Source: Heterobilharzia americana (Eukaryota; Platyhelminthes; Trematoda; Strigeidida; Schistosomatidae). Taken from it: a DNA stretch of 64,000 nt. The stretch spans positions 5,217,755 to 5,281,754 of the forward strand of contig OX104132.1 in assembly GCA_944470555.2 (NCBI GenBank), read 5' to 3'. The notes below the pieces were generated by a model that ran no database searches, was not told the DNA's origin, and saw only the letters and a list, made by a program, of their open reading frames with translations. Below, in pieces: positions 25,301 to 38,800 of the stretch (position 1 is the stretch's first letter; each line of letters begins with the position of its first letter). The translations under genes and the position numbers were made by a program.

Positions 25301-26405
25301 CATACGAGCCCTGGATTGTTGTTTCGCCTTAGTATGGGACTGCTCAGTAGTCATCACCCATGACACCGTCAGGGTTCGAACCCAGTGACTTGAGGTTCCG
25401 TGACCAGTACGTCACCATTAAACCACTGGATCGAAGCAAATACTCTACATCTCTTTTCTCTATTTTTTATTTGTATTTTTCCCTTCTTACATTTCCTACC
25501 TACTTACAATTAATTCTGTTTCATGTTATATGAACTATCGATGATTTTGTTGCACAAGTGAAAATTCCAAAGCCGTTTGAGTGAACAAAGAACATGCTTC
25601 TTGATAATTTCTTTGGGTCTTACAGTTAGTTATGTGTACATATTGGGGAATTACCCGTCAAGAGTATAGAGATTCCGCTGATCAGTTTGTCAGCAATATT
25701 ATACAGTTGAAGAAGTCAACTCACAAAAGACTTGTATTCATACAACGGTAATGATGGAATCAAGTGTTACTACGATCTAATTCAAGATAGTTGGTTATCT
25801 AAACGATTTTACAGTGTAGGTAGTGCTTTAAGGTGATAGTTCAATTCGACAATAGGAAGGTGCTTATGAATGCTAGATGGAATAAACTGTGAAAGATAAT
25901 TTGAGGGATAATAACTTGATAGAACGTAACTTATATTGGGGGACAAAGTAGGCGAAGAGAATGTGATAAAATCGCTTCAGATTATAGGGATGAAAGAGTA
26001 TCCACGATATGGAATTCGAAAATTAGATTACCTGTGGTAGCATGTGAAGGAAATTGTGAGTGCCGAATCGAACCGCAGTAATTACAGAGGCTACACTTGC
26101 TTTATTTGGAACACGTAACGTCGGTTGTTGGGTCCTGATTGTCACTGCTTCTTCACTCTGAAGGATTCAGAACCGGGTTACCTTTTTGGCAAGCTGTACA
26201 TAATGGAAAATGACTTTTTCATATCCAGCAACCTATAATTCATTTGTCAGGTGTTCTAGTAAACAGTCGTTACTATACCTTTACTTAACCTACCAAATTT
26301 TTTTGTTCAACAGTTTTGCTTGTTTCATTTCTTTGTTATTTCATTACAGTTGTCAGTTGATTAACTTAGTTGTATTGGAATGAATGAAATGTGTGTGATA
26401 GCTTT

Positions 26406-26481
<76 letters not shown>

Positions 26482-29400
26482 ATTTTACGTTTCAGGTTTA
26501 TCAAATCAACACTGGAGGCCATCATTCAATGAATTGAGTTTAATGCCACGTATCACTCCGGTACTGCCATTGTCGGCCAATACTCGCAGTAAGGGTTAGT
26601 TTGCCTAATGCTTGAAATGATTATATAATGGATTCGGTCTGCGCTTAAAGTTTGCTGAAAATATTTTTTAAATGAATTTTTCAGAGGATTTTTCAGTTTT
26701 AACTGAAATAAATTGAATCAATTCCGTGCCATAGGTTAGTAGAATTAAAACAAAAAAAATGGTATGCATCTATTTTATTTCATTGCACAGAACCGACAAC
26801 GTTTGCTAGCGGTGGATCACTCAGTACCACAGAAGGGGCGGCTAAGGGTGAGTTGGCCTTAGGAGGCATCAGATCTCACGTCACTGGGAGTGTAGGTTTC
26901 TGGGCTCCTTGATTTGATTCACGAATATCAAGCAATATGTATTTCGAAGAAATTTTGAAGTAGAACGAAGCCCTGTAGTGTACTTTGCGGTGGCTAGCAA
27001 TGGAATCCACGACGCGCGTTTCATTTTATTTCGGGGTCGTTGGCTGGAACTACCTGCACTCCTGTAAGGGATGTTCTCATCGCTTCATCCACTAGGCTAC
27101 TGAGGCATGAGAGTCGCCTCTTGTACGACTGGTATCATTTGTTGTTTTTTAATATTTTGATTTTCCATCGACTGAAAGTGCAGCTTAATTAACATTTAGG
27201 CAATATCGAGGCCTCCGCATAGTAGCCCGTCTGCTAACAGAAGTTGGTCAGTTCGACACAGTACAGCAGCAGGAATTTACAGGTATCAATAAACAAAGAT
27301 GAAATCTTGTTTGGTTGGAGATTTTCTCTCTAACATACATTTTTGGCCAGTCAGTAAATATCAGCATAAACCTGGCATCACTGTATAACGGCTCAAGTTG
27401 CCACAACTCAAATCAGGCCATTCAGCATAAAAGATGAAGGAGTAAGAAAAAAGACTATCAAAAGTAGCGGGAAGTAATAAAAAGAGAAAAAAATGATAAA
27501 ACTGATGGAATTCGATATGACTGTCAGTATGTAGATAATGTATAGCTACATCTATAGCAGTGAGACATGTCGCCTAGTCTTTAACCACCGGTCGCCGTTG
27601 CCAAATGGACCCCAATCTAGAATTCTACATTCCCCTGCACAGATTAGACTAACAATCAGAGACTTGGTTGACTAATGGTATATTTTTGTGTGGCCGCCTT
27701 TAATCTTTCTTCAGCCTAAAAGTCTATTGCAGCTAACATTCTGTGACAAGGTATGCAGTAATTAGGCCTCTGTGGAATACATCCCACTCATCTAAGTCGA
27801 TGAGAGTTTAAAATTTCATCAAGCGACTTAACTCTTTTACTTCAAACTCAACGTCTGATAGATATAGTGGTCCTACAACAAGTGGCCTGTGCTACGAAGG
27901 CGATGGTGGTCGAAGACTTGAAGCCTTCTCATATCCTCTACCGTTAATTGTTATGAAGTTTGAAAACCTGCGCAACTTGATCGGCGCGATATATGTAGGA
28001 CACACATACAAGTACATTTGGAGATCGAAGAACATGTAAATATTTGGAGGAAAGAAGTAAGTGAGGAAAGTACAATTTTCCGAGATTTAGATAACCTCTT
28101 AGCTCAGATGGTAGAGCATCGGTCCGGAAACCCGGTTGTCTCTTGCTTGAATCCCGCCCCGGTCCATATTTTCATTTCACCTCCAATCATCACCCAGTAT
28201 AAATGCTGGTCTCCTAAACTACGGCTATCTCTGATAGTTAAATGATAATTTAGATGTAAGTCGAACTGGGAAAATTAATCATCATTTGAGATGCAAAATT
28301 TTCGCTAACTAGTTAACGAATATGACTTTCAAGTTTTAAATGTTTACCAAAGTTTATTAATTAACCTTACAGTGGAGTTGTTAAGCAACACAACACTTTA
28401 GTGGAATGTTTTTCGATTTTCGATATTCTTTTCAGTAAATTCTCTTCAAACTTTACCGTTGTGAAACTGGGTCATCGATTAGATTTTTAAAAATCACGGT
28501 GGTAAATATTCACATGTTCAAAGGTGTACTTGTTTCGTAACTAGATCTGAGGCTCTGAAACGTTATGTTTTTGAATCTCACTCTGTCTACCTAGATTTGG
28601 GTAGTGAGTAGTATCATTATTACTCATGTAGTAAGTGGGCTTCATACTGTCAGGTCGTTGTTGTTAAGTCATATTTAGTATCTAATCACAGCGAATTTTT
28701 TTTCTCTGGTAAATCATATGGTTACAACTTTGGCTAAATCAGTGTAGGAATCTATCGATTCAAGCTGTCACATTTTGTAGTATATAGAAGAAACTGAGTC
28801 GAATAGAAAGAAAAATAAGATAAAAATATTACCTGTAACTAGTGATTGACCATCATGATGTGTTTTAGCTGAAACCAATGCATATAGACAGCTGTGGAAA
28901 GGTAAGGAACTTCCTGGTATCTACCTGATGGCCAGGAGTAGAATCTACAGTACGCGTTTCGTCCTATTTGGGTCTCATCAGCTGGATGTATCTGCACACT
29001 GGTGAGGAATCTTTATCGTCTAGGAAGATCAATGAATACCAAAGAATTCTTAGAAGCTTAATTCTCAGCAGTTATTGTGTATATTACCATTTATACAATC
29101 TATCAGGTAAAAGAAAAGATGGAAATCAAACCCGCTAATCATAGTTTAAGGTAGCTAGGTAATTAAAGTATGGGTACAAGCAGTAATAACACAATTATCC
29201 GAAGTAGTAATCATACTCTAGATTACTTGGTCAGTCTACGAAGATGATTGCGGACAAGTGTTTGTAACTTTATTTTTTGTAGTTTGTGTTTATTGTATTA
29301 TCAGAAAGGGTAGTAAGGAGAGAGATAATATCAACATGGTACCAGGCATTGACTTCTACCAGTCTTGAAAGTGTACTATTCATTCCAATATGCTATACTG

Positions 29401-32400
29401 AGGGGCAGAGATCACTAACTAATTAAATGATTTGAATAATCTGTATACCGTCAAACAGTAGAATGATACTGTTCACCTACTCAAAGTTGAATAGGCATTT
29501 TCTGAGTTGTAGTATATCTATCTACATAACCATCACCTAACATTTTTCTTCACAACTGTTTCTAAAATTCCATTGATAGCTTGGTTGAAGAACATTGGCA
29601 AAACTAGGTAGCTTCCTCACTTCATTACTGTCTTAAACTGAAGTCGAATTGAAATGCAGTCAGCAGTCTTGTGCACATTTGTGCAGTAGGCAGTAAGCCA
29701 CACCTATTGTGTGAGAGTTAGTGATACTACCCAGCTGTCCAAACCTCTGTAGGTGGAGCGGTGTTCGAACTCTTGCCCTATTGGTTGAAGGTTGATTGCC
29801 TAAACCACCAATGAGTCACAGCTCCACAAATCCCCTTTAAACCAATAGACGAAAGTGGTCTCATATAAAAATGTGACTCATTTAACTCAAGTACTTAACT
29901 TGAAACTAGCATGCCCTGGGTTTAAACATCAATCCATCTACTGCTGCTTGAGTAACTGGGTAATATCCTGAGCGGTCGCAGTTAGTTTCGCTCAACGTAT
30001 CATACCAAATCGAGTTGCATCGAGAAATAACTTAGTTGTATGTCACCAACCTACCTGAATCACTTCTGTGTAGGACTTACAAGATGCTAATAGCTTCACT
30101 GTTGAAGAATACAAGCATACTTACTAGTACCTGACACTAGATGTGATGTATTACTTAACCTGAGTATAGGATTCAACCTCGTCGTTTGGGAGTTTCTATG
30201 GCAGTGTATCTTAATGAATAGCACATGAAAAGTATTATCACCTTACTGGAGGCTCATAACGTGAAACCGTTAGTCCTGTTAGCGCCTAGTGGTGTTCTCA
30301 AAGAATATCAACTCTTTCACTCTTATTTAAGTTTATCATGGAAATTTTTCTGTCTTCTAACTTCATGTAAACCAATCTCATCACAAAAATCCTTATTCAA
30401 TCTAGAGTACACGGACATCATAGTTAAGACCCGGACACGCATGAGAGTTAGAAAATTTTTCTCAACCCTGAAATTCCAACTAGTGGCTTATGATCTGTCT
30501 GTGTTGATGCTTCGTCCAACAATATGAAATGAAGTGGTTGAACGCGTTAGCTCTTTTATTTATTTAGGGACCCACATTGGCTTTGATAGAAAGGTGACAG
30601 ACATGTGTTACGTATGCCTAGCCACTTACCGTGCGACACCGTGTTAGCTAACATAGTTTATATTAAAGTTGCCTGGCAAAACTAATGTATGGTATACGTC
30701 CGTTAATTCTACGACCGCTAGTTTGGTGTTCATGTAGGAATGTAGGCTTTCAAGTCCATGTAGTTCATGTGAAAAGATGAGGTTGATAGTATGATTGCCA
30801 ATTTATGATGAAATAGTTAAGTTTTAATTTTGAGGTTTGTGTGGATTTTTACTAATTTCAGGTTGGCATTCATTATGGACTGACACCAGTTGGAGAAACA
30901 TTAGAAACCTGGTAGCATTGGGCAGCTGTTTTGTACTAGTATGGGACTCTTCAGCAATGCGCACCCATTTACTCTGTGAGCGACATTCAGCATGCTAGGG
31001 TTTGTAATACTACCAGGTTTTTCAAGCAGAGATATAGGGCGTGTGATTTGAAAGTAAGACCCACTGCTTGGAAGTCGAGTCCTAAAGTCTATGAATCACA
31101 GCTCCACAAAAGCCAGGTTATATGACTCAATGTCGACCTAGGTGATACAAATTCATCCCCGTCTTTCCTTCATTTTGCCGTCATATCACATGTCGGTGTT
31201 TGCCTTAATCCCTCTTGTTTCCATTTTATAGTTTTCTTTAACTGATAACATATTACTTTCATTCTTTTGTGTTTTTGTCGCCTTATATCTTACTGTGCTG
31301 ATAGGAAGTGTAGCAAGTTAAACCTTTGCGTCTCAATAACAGGTTATAATTTGGTATCGTTTGATTGAATGATGATGTGAACTGTGTTGATAGGTTCTGG
31401 AGGTGGTTAGTACTAAAGTTCCATTTCTGAGTTATAATAGACTCTACTTACTATACCTCCTTGAACTATCTAACCAGCCATCTGAATAATGTCACCTTCA
31501 TTCCTAAACTAGTTTATAGGAAGCTGTCCAAAGAAGGTGCTTCATAGAGTTTCGGTACTTGTAAACCTCTTCGTTAATATGGTTGATATTATAGTAACTC
31601 TATGACAACATGCTCGCCACTAGACCTAAAGGTCCTAGGTTCTATACGTGGTGGTGGTCGTGGGTGTGCACTACTGAGGAGGCTCATAATAAGACGGAAC
31701 GGCTGTTCTGTGTTCCGAATTCTCCAGTTGATGTCAGTTCATGATAAATAATACCAGTAAATAAATCAATCTCCACGAACCTCAGTTATTGATAGGGAGG
31801 GATGTAAAAAGGGGGTAAAGTAAGTAATAATGCAATCGAAATAAAGCCAAGTCACGACATACCGTAGTAGTGAAAGACTATTCATATTCTGTTTCTTTAT
31901 TTAATAAATTTGTTTGAAGATATTTCATGAAAATATTATTATTATTATTATTAGTCCCTTGGGTTCCTAGTGGAACATAGGGCTTCAGTAGCACGCCTCC
32001 AGTGACCTCTGTTCTCTGAGATCTTTTGAACCTGGTTCCACGACAGCCCAGAAGCTCTCATTTCCTCCTCGCATGACCTCCTCCATGTCACCCTCGGACG
32101 TCCAACTCGTCGCTTCCCATGGGGATTCCACTCGAGGGCCTGACGCGTGATGTCCTCAGTCGGCCTTCTCAGTGCATGGCCAATCCATCTCCACTTCCTC
32201 CTGCATATTTGTTGCGTGATAGCTTCTTGGTTGGTTCGTTCCCAGAGTTCCTTGTTGCTTATTTTTTCTGGCCATCTGATCTTCAGCAGCGAGCGTAAGC
32301 AGTTGTTGATGAATGTCTGTAGTTTATTGGAAATGCCTTTCGTGACGCGCCAAGTCTCTGAGCCATACAAGAGCACTGACTTGACGTTGGTGTTGAAAAT

Positions 32401-35400
32401 CCGTATCTTGTTCCAGATGCTGAGTGCAGAAGATCTCCACACTGGTTTCAGGCTAATGAATGCCTGTCTTGCTTTTCCGATTCTGACTTTGACGTCCTCG
32501 TCCGTCCCGCCTGTAGTTGAAACAGTGCTTCCTAGATAAGTGAAGGAGGTTACTTCCTTCAAGTTTCTCCCGTTGACGGTGATTGGAGTTTGTTGTTGTT
32601 GTTGTTGATGGTGGTGGTGCGGTATCTTCATCACTTCTGTCTTCTCTATATTCACCTGAAGTCCCGTCTTCGCTGCCTCTTCTATCAACTTGTTAGTTTT
32701 TGCCTGCAGATCTTCAAGTTTATGTGACATTAGGCATAAGTCATCGGCGAAATCCAAGTCTTCTAGGTTCTTTTCCGTCGTCCAGTGTATCCCCCTCTTC
32801 TCGCTGCCTACTGTTTGCTGCATGATCCAGTCCACCACAATAAGGAATATCATGGGGGATAGTAGGCAACCTTGTTTCACTCCTGTCTTCACTTCAAAGG
32901 CATCACTGAGCTTCCCATTGTGGATTACTTGGCATGTGGCATCTTCATATAGTTGTTGAATGAGGCGGATAAAGGTTTGCGGTACTCCGTAGTATTGAAG
33001 CAGTTTCCAAATTACTTCTCGGTCGACGCTGTCAAAGGCCTTCTCAAAGTCGATGAAGTTGAGGTAGAGAGCTGATTGCCATTCTACGCTCTGTTCTATG
33101 ATGATACGAAGTGTTGCAATTTGGTCAGCACATGATTTGTACTTCCTGAAGCCTGCCTGTTCCGGTCGCAGTTTTGAATCCAGTGCGTCTTTAAGCCTCT
33201 CCAGGATGATGCGGCTTAATATTTTACTTGGGGTGGACAGGAGAGTGATTCCGCGCCAGTTCTTGCAAGCACTGAGGTCTCCCTTCTTCGGCAGTTTGAC
33301 AAGGTAACCCTTCTTCCAATCGTCCGGTACCTTCTCTTCCTTCCACACCTTCTGCAATAGTGGTGTGAGCATGTCCGCTGTTGTCTCTGCATCTGTTCTC
33401 AGTGCTTCTGGCGGTATTCCATCTGGTCCTGCTGCTTTCCCGCATTTCAGTAGCTTTATGGCGTTCAGGACTTCCATTTTCGTTGGGGGATTTATGTTCA
33501 CTTGTAATTCAGCGGCTGCAGGTGGTATTTCTGGACGAAGTGCAGGTGGTGGTCGATTCAAGAGCTTCTTGAAGTGGTCGGCCCATCGTTTCCTCTGTTT
33601 CTCTTCTTTTGTAATTAAATTTCCTTCTTCATCTTTTATTGGTTTCATCTGTGTTGGTCTCTTCCCTGATAGCAACCTGGTTATTTGATACAATGTCGTC
33701 AGGTCTCTCTTACCTGCAGCCTGTTCTGCTTCACTTGCCAGTGTTTCGTAGAAGTGTCTTTTGTCTTTGCGTGCACTCTTCTTCACTTCTTTGTCCAGTG
33801 TTTTATACATTGTGCTCAGTTCCTCTTGTCGTTGAGCATCCTTGCACTGGTTTATCTTCTGCTTCACCATCCTCCTCTCCTCTATCAGCTTCCAGGTATC
33901 CGTCGAGATCCATTCCTTGTCTTCTTTCTTCTTCCTTCCTAATACTGTTGTGCAGGTTTCTTTCCACATAGCTTTCAAAGACTTCCAGTGTTCTTCCACA
34001 CAGGTTTCTTCAGGGATGTCCCTCGATGTCTCCCATTTTGTCTTGATGGCTGCCTTGAAGATCTCCTTTGTAGTTTCATCCTTCAGTTTCCGAGTGTTGT
34101 ACTTGAATTGAGGTCTATCACCAGCTTCCTTGAAGGCTTTTAACTTGATTTGGAAGGTTCCTTGCACTAGATAGTGGTCTGAACCTACATCTGCTCCTCT
34201 TCTTGACCTTGTGTTAAGTAGACTGCGTCTCCATTTTCTTGAGATTGAGATAAAGTCGATTTGATTTTTAGTGTGTCCATCTGGTGAAGTCCATGTCGCT
34301 TTGTGGATATCTTTGTGCCTGAACACACTGCCTCCAATCACCAAATCGTTGAATGCACAGAATTCTGCAAACAATTCTCCATTCTCATTCATTTCACCTA
34401 GCGCCTCTCGACCCATGGTTAGTTCTCTTCCTGTGTTGTCACCTCCCAGTTTGGCATTCATGTCGCCCATTAGAATTTTGATATCGCCAACTGACGTCTT
34501 GTCCAGTGTTGATTGAAGTTGTCTGTAGAATTCCTCCTTTTTCTCTTGCTCTGCATTATTTGTAGGTGCATAACATTGTATGATTGTGACCTTTCTTCCT
34601 TTTGAGTTGAATCTTGCTGTCATGATCCTGGAGGAGATTGGTTCCCACTGCATGAGAGCCTTCGATGCTCTTGAGGACATCATGATAGCCACTCCCTCAG
34701 TGTGCTCGTGGTTGGCGTCTGGGTGACCGGAGTAGATTATTGATTCTCCAGTTGACAGTTTGGAGAGTCCACTCCCATTCCATCTGCTTTCGCAAATTCC
34801 AAGCACTTCGATGTTATACCTTCTCATCTCCTTTGCAATCTGGGCTGCCTTACTGGGTTCAAACATCGTACGGACATTCCATGTCCCCACGTTTACTTTC
34901 GCTTTCATCGAGAGAAGACACATCGGCCAATTGGCTTCCCGAAGGCTTTCACCAACTGGCGTCATTTCGCCTCTCCGATTCCAGCGGGGAATAAGTTTGT
35001 TTTCATTTTTTATATTTTGTTTGTGCTTTGAAGTTTCTTTAGCGGTTAGATTTGTTTTACGGGGTAGGGTTGCTAGCCCTATGCCCAACCTTCCCTCTTT
35101 ACCCGGGCTTAGGACCGGCTAGTAACTAGTAAACTAGTTAACCAGGCGAGGTTATTTCATGAAAATAGCTTTAGCATAACGATGTAGTCCAGGTATTCTA
35201 GGTACGTTTAACCCTTTGAAAATACTAGGAGCATCAGCTCAGTGTTTCGTACCTATGAGTCTTCTGTTAATTGAACCGATCAAAGCCTTTCTTGTCTTTC
35301 AAGCATAAATTTTTGTCAATCGACTTAAAAAACTGATTGTTACTCATCGTCTCATTCCTTCCCAGATGCATATCAGTTCGTAAAAAGTTGTTGTTACTAT

Positions 35401-35820
35401 CGAGATTTGTTGAGCCTAATTGATTGAGAACATCTTTTAGGCTGCTTCACTTAGATTCTTATATCTTGTTGATTACATTCTCTTATTATTGAAAACGTTT
35501 GTTGAACTATACTATGCTTTATTTCCCTTTTGTTTAGCACAAGACTTTACGTCATGTGATTATCAATCGAATAATTATCAGTTAATTTATGCCAAGTCTT
35601 TTCTTTTCTTCAGTAATAGTTATCATCAAATTTTATCTTGTTTATTTTAGCTATGCGCGGTCTTGTCAACATGGGGAATACATGCTTCTTAAATGTTGTA
35701 ATTCAAGCATTGACTCATACACCAGTTTACGTGATTATTTATTGGCAGATTTACATCGATGTACCAACCCAACTCGATCACGTAATTGTTTAGCATGTGA
35801 AATGGTTCGCATTACTCAAG

Positions 35821-35885
<65 letters not shown>

Positions 35886-38800
35886 ATCCTGCTATTAAAA
35901 GTGTTTCATACTATGAGTAGTCACAATCTATCCCTAAATATTATTCAGAATGTTAAAGAACAATATGGATTAAAAAAAATATGTTGCCTTATAAATTTTA
36001 TCTCCACATTCTACAGCCACTGTGAAGATGACTTATACCCGTTTTATGAATGTGATAGTTGTATTGTATGGCTGTAAAACATGGCTACTAAAGGTAGAAG
36101 AGTTGAAAAGGTTTCAGGTGTTTGACTACCGTTGCCTTTACCGCATAAGCTGTGTTCCGTGGTGTCCCACGTAAGTAACGCAAAAGTCAGGCGTAGAGTT
36201 TTAGGGAGGAGAGGTAAGTCAGTTGATGCTGTTTTGAACCTTCATCAACTGAGATGGTTGCGACATGTGTTACGCATGCTTAGCCACCGTCTGCCTCGTC
36301 GCATAATGCTGGTCGAAGTAGGTCCAAGCTAGAAAAAGACTTGGCACGGTCAGACTAAACATGGTATCAACCGATGAAGTCTTTGACTGTTGGTTTGAGC
36401 CATGTAGGGCGATGCAGATTGACCGGTTGGAGTCCATGGGAGACTTTAGGTGATATGGCTAACAATCGATGTCAGTAGCGCAGATGCATACACACATATC
36501 ATCCTCATTTTAACCGCTATACCTAATCTCACCATTTTCTCCTTCTCCCTTTCTCTGTCTTACTACTTTTTACTTCTTTTTGCAGGTTTTTCTTTCTCTC
36601 TTTACCTGACGTTTGAAGCGATGGGCACTGGGTTCGAGTCTCGGTTGGAACTTTAACCACTGATGTGCAGGCACATCCAGCTGGCGAGTCCTAAACAAGA
36701 CGAAACGCGCATCAGGTTGGATTTCACCGCTAGTCATCAAGACGAATATAAAATCGTTAATATCTAGCAGAACCTGGGCATCCACATAGGAACCCATCTA
36801 CCAACATAGGTCTACCCAGTATAACAACGGGAAATTACAGGTATCAATAAGCAGTAGTATGATTCTTGTCCACACACATTGGTCGTCAGCGGTTAATCGG
36901 TGTAAGCTGTCTAGTTTGTAGTGTTTATCACTCGTCTAAGTCTATCGATCAAGTTTCGCAGTGTCGTGTATTTCTTCACTTAGTGGTGACCACATTGAAA
37001 GGAATCGCTCTGTGATTTGATAAGCACTATGGAAGTGAAGCAGAAATGAATAATCCTATAAGCACTTACTATAGAACAAAACGTTCTAACTCATGTATTC
37101 ACACTGCAACTGCATATTGGCAATTTCATTCTTCCAAAATACCATTTTCTACTTTCTCATGCAAACATATGAAAATAAATGAAATAGAATCCATTCAGCA
37201 ACTGTGTACACTTTTGTGCAATAGACAAGGAGTTATGCCCATTATGTTATTGCTAATGATACTACTTGACTGGCCAGACCTCCATAAAGGTGGAGGAAGA
37301 TTTAAAACTGTGATCCACTGGTTGAAAGTCGATTATATAAACGAATAAATGATTGCTCCACATGTAAATATCAGGATGTACGGTGATATGATGACCATTT
37401 CATCGAATTATGTTCACAAATTTGTGAAATTTGACATTCACTAAACATTTTAGAAATTTAGATGTAGTATTCATCATGGAGCGACATCAGTTGGGGAAGC
37501 ATTGAAAATGTGAGGGCACTGGACACCTATTTTGTCCTAGTATGGGACTCCTGAGCAGTACGCACCCACGACCTGGCCAGGGATCGAACTCAGGACCTTC
37601 AAGTTTCACGACGAACGCGTTAATCACCCAGCCACTGGGTCGGTTTTCAGTGGTTCACAGTTTCCAACTTCTGTCAATTTAGAAATTATTTCTTCCAAAT
37701 TCTTAATAGGAACACTATTATCTGACATCCTATCGAATAATCACAAATATAATCGACAATTTTAATGAGTTGGTTATAGGTACTAAGAAAGGATATCATG
37801 CATTTGTTTATTATCTTTCATTTTGATAACAAACTTGAAAATCGCTTTAACATAACATTGAATTTTATCAACAATTTTGCAACTGCATGACCATTTGAAA
37901 TCAATTTGTTTAGAGTAGGGGATGGTGACACTAGTGCATTTTACAAAGAATAACATTACCATTACTATTATTATTATTATTATTATTATTAACGCTATGA
38001 TTATTAATATTGTTATTATCATCAGTGTTGTAACCATTATTGTCACTATTATTATCATCATTCTTGTCATCACTAGTATAGTTATTTTTATAACATACCG
38101 TCGTTGATCAGTCTCTATTGGTATATGGGCTGGGTATAGTTTTAGTATAATTGTTTTCATATCATACCGTCGTTGAATAGACCGAAGTGATCGGTCTCTA
38201 TTGGCATATGGGCTTCTGTGCGGATGCCTCGATATTACCTGTACTCTAATGATAGTAATGATAGATAGCGGCTAGCAGTGGAATCTAGGATGCGCATTTC
38301 GTCATAATCAGCATCATATTTTTCATTATTATTATTATGATTGTCATTGCTATGGTTATAATTATTCTTATCGTTATTACTATTATTGTTGCTATCATTA
38401 TCGTTATTGTTACCATTATTATTGTTGTCTATCATTATTATTATTCTCACTATCATTATTAATGCTATTATGCCTATTGTTATTATCATGTCTATCATAA
38501 TCGTTATTACTATTATGATCATCGTTATCATCATCACTAATATTATTATTGCCATTATTATCATCATCACTATCATTATCATTGTTCTCGCTGTAACTAT
38601 CATTATTATCGATCACTCTTATTATTATTGTCATTGTCATTATCATTATCATTAATGTTTTCATTGTGATTATCACTTCTGTTATTATTGTTAGCATTGC
38701 CGTTATTATTATTTTTATTGTCGTTGTTATAGTCATTGTCATCATCATCACTATCATTACTACCATTAATATTAATTATTGTTATTATTGTGTTCACTTT

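Noticed and set aside
28018..28245. A 75-codon frame over the tRNA-like sequence
   Set aside because: The frame coincides with the tRNA-like element and has no protein similarity.
32147..35122. Plus-strand open frames over 32.1-35.1 kb
   Set aside because: They are antisense shadows of the intact RTE ORF on the minus strand.
35105..35152. Possible self-cleaving HDV-like ribozyme at the RTE 5' end (palindromic ctagt motifs)
   Set aside because: I could not lay out the required nested pseudoknot by eye; a structure search would be needed before claiming it.
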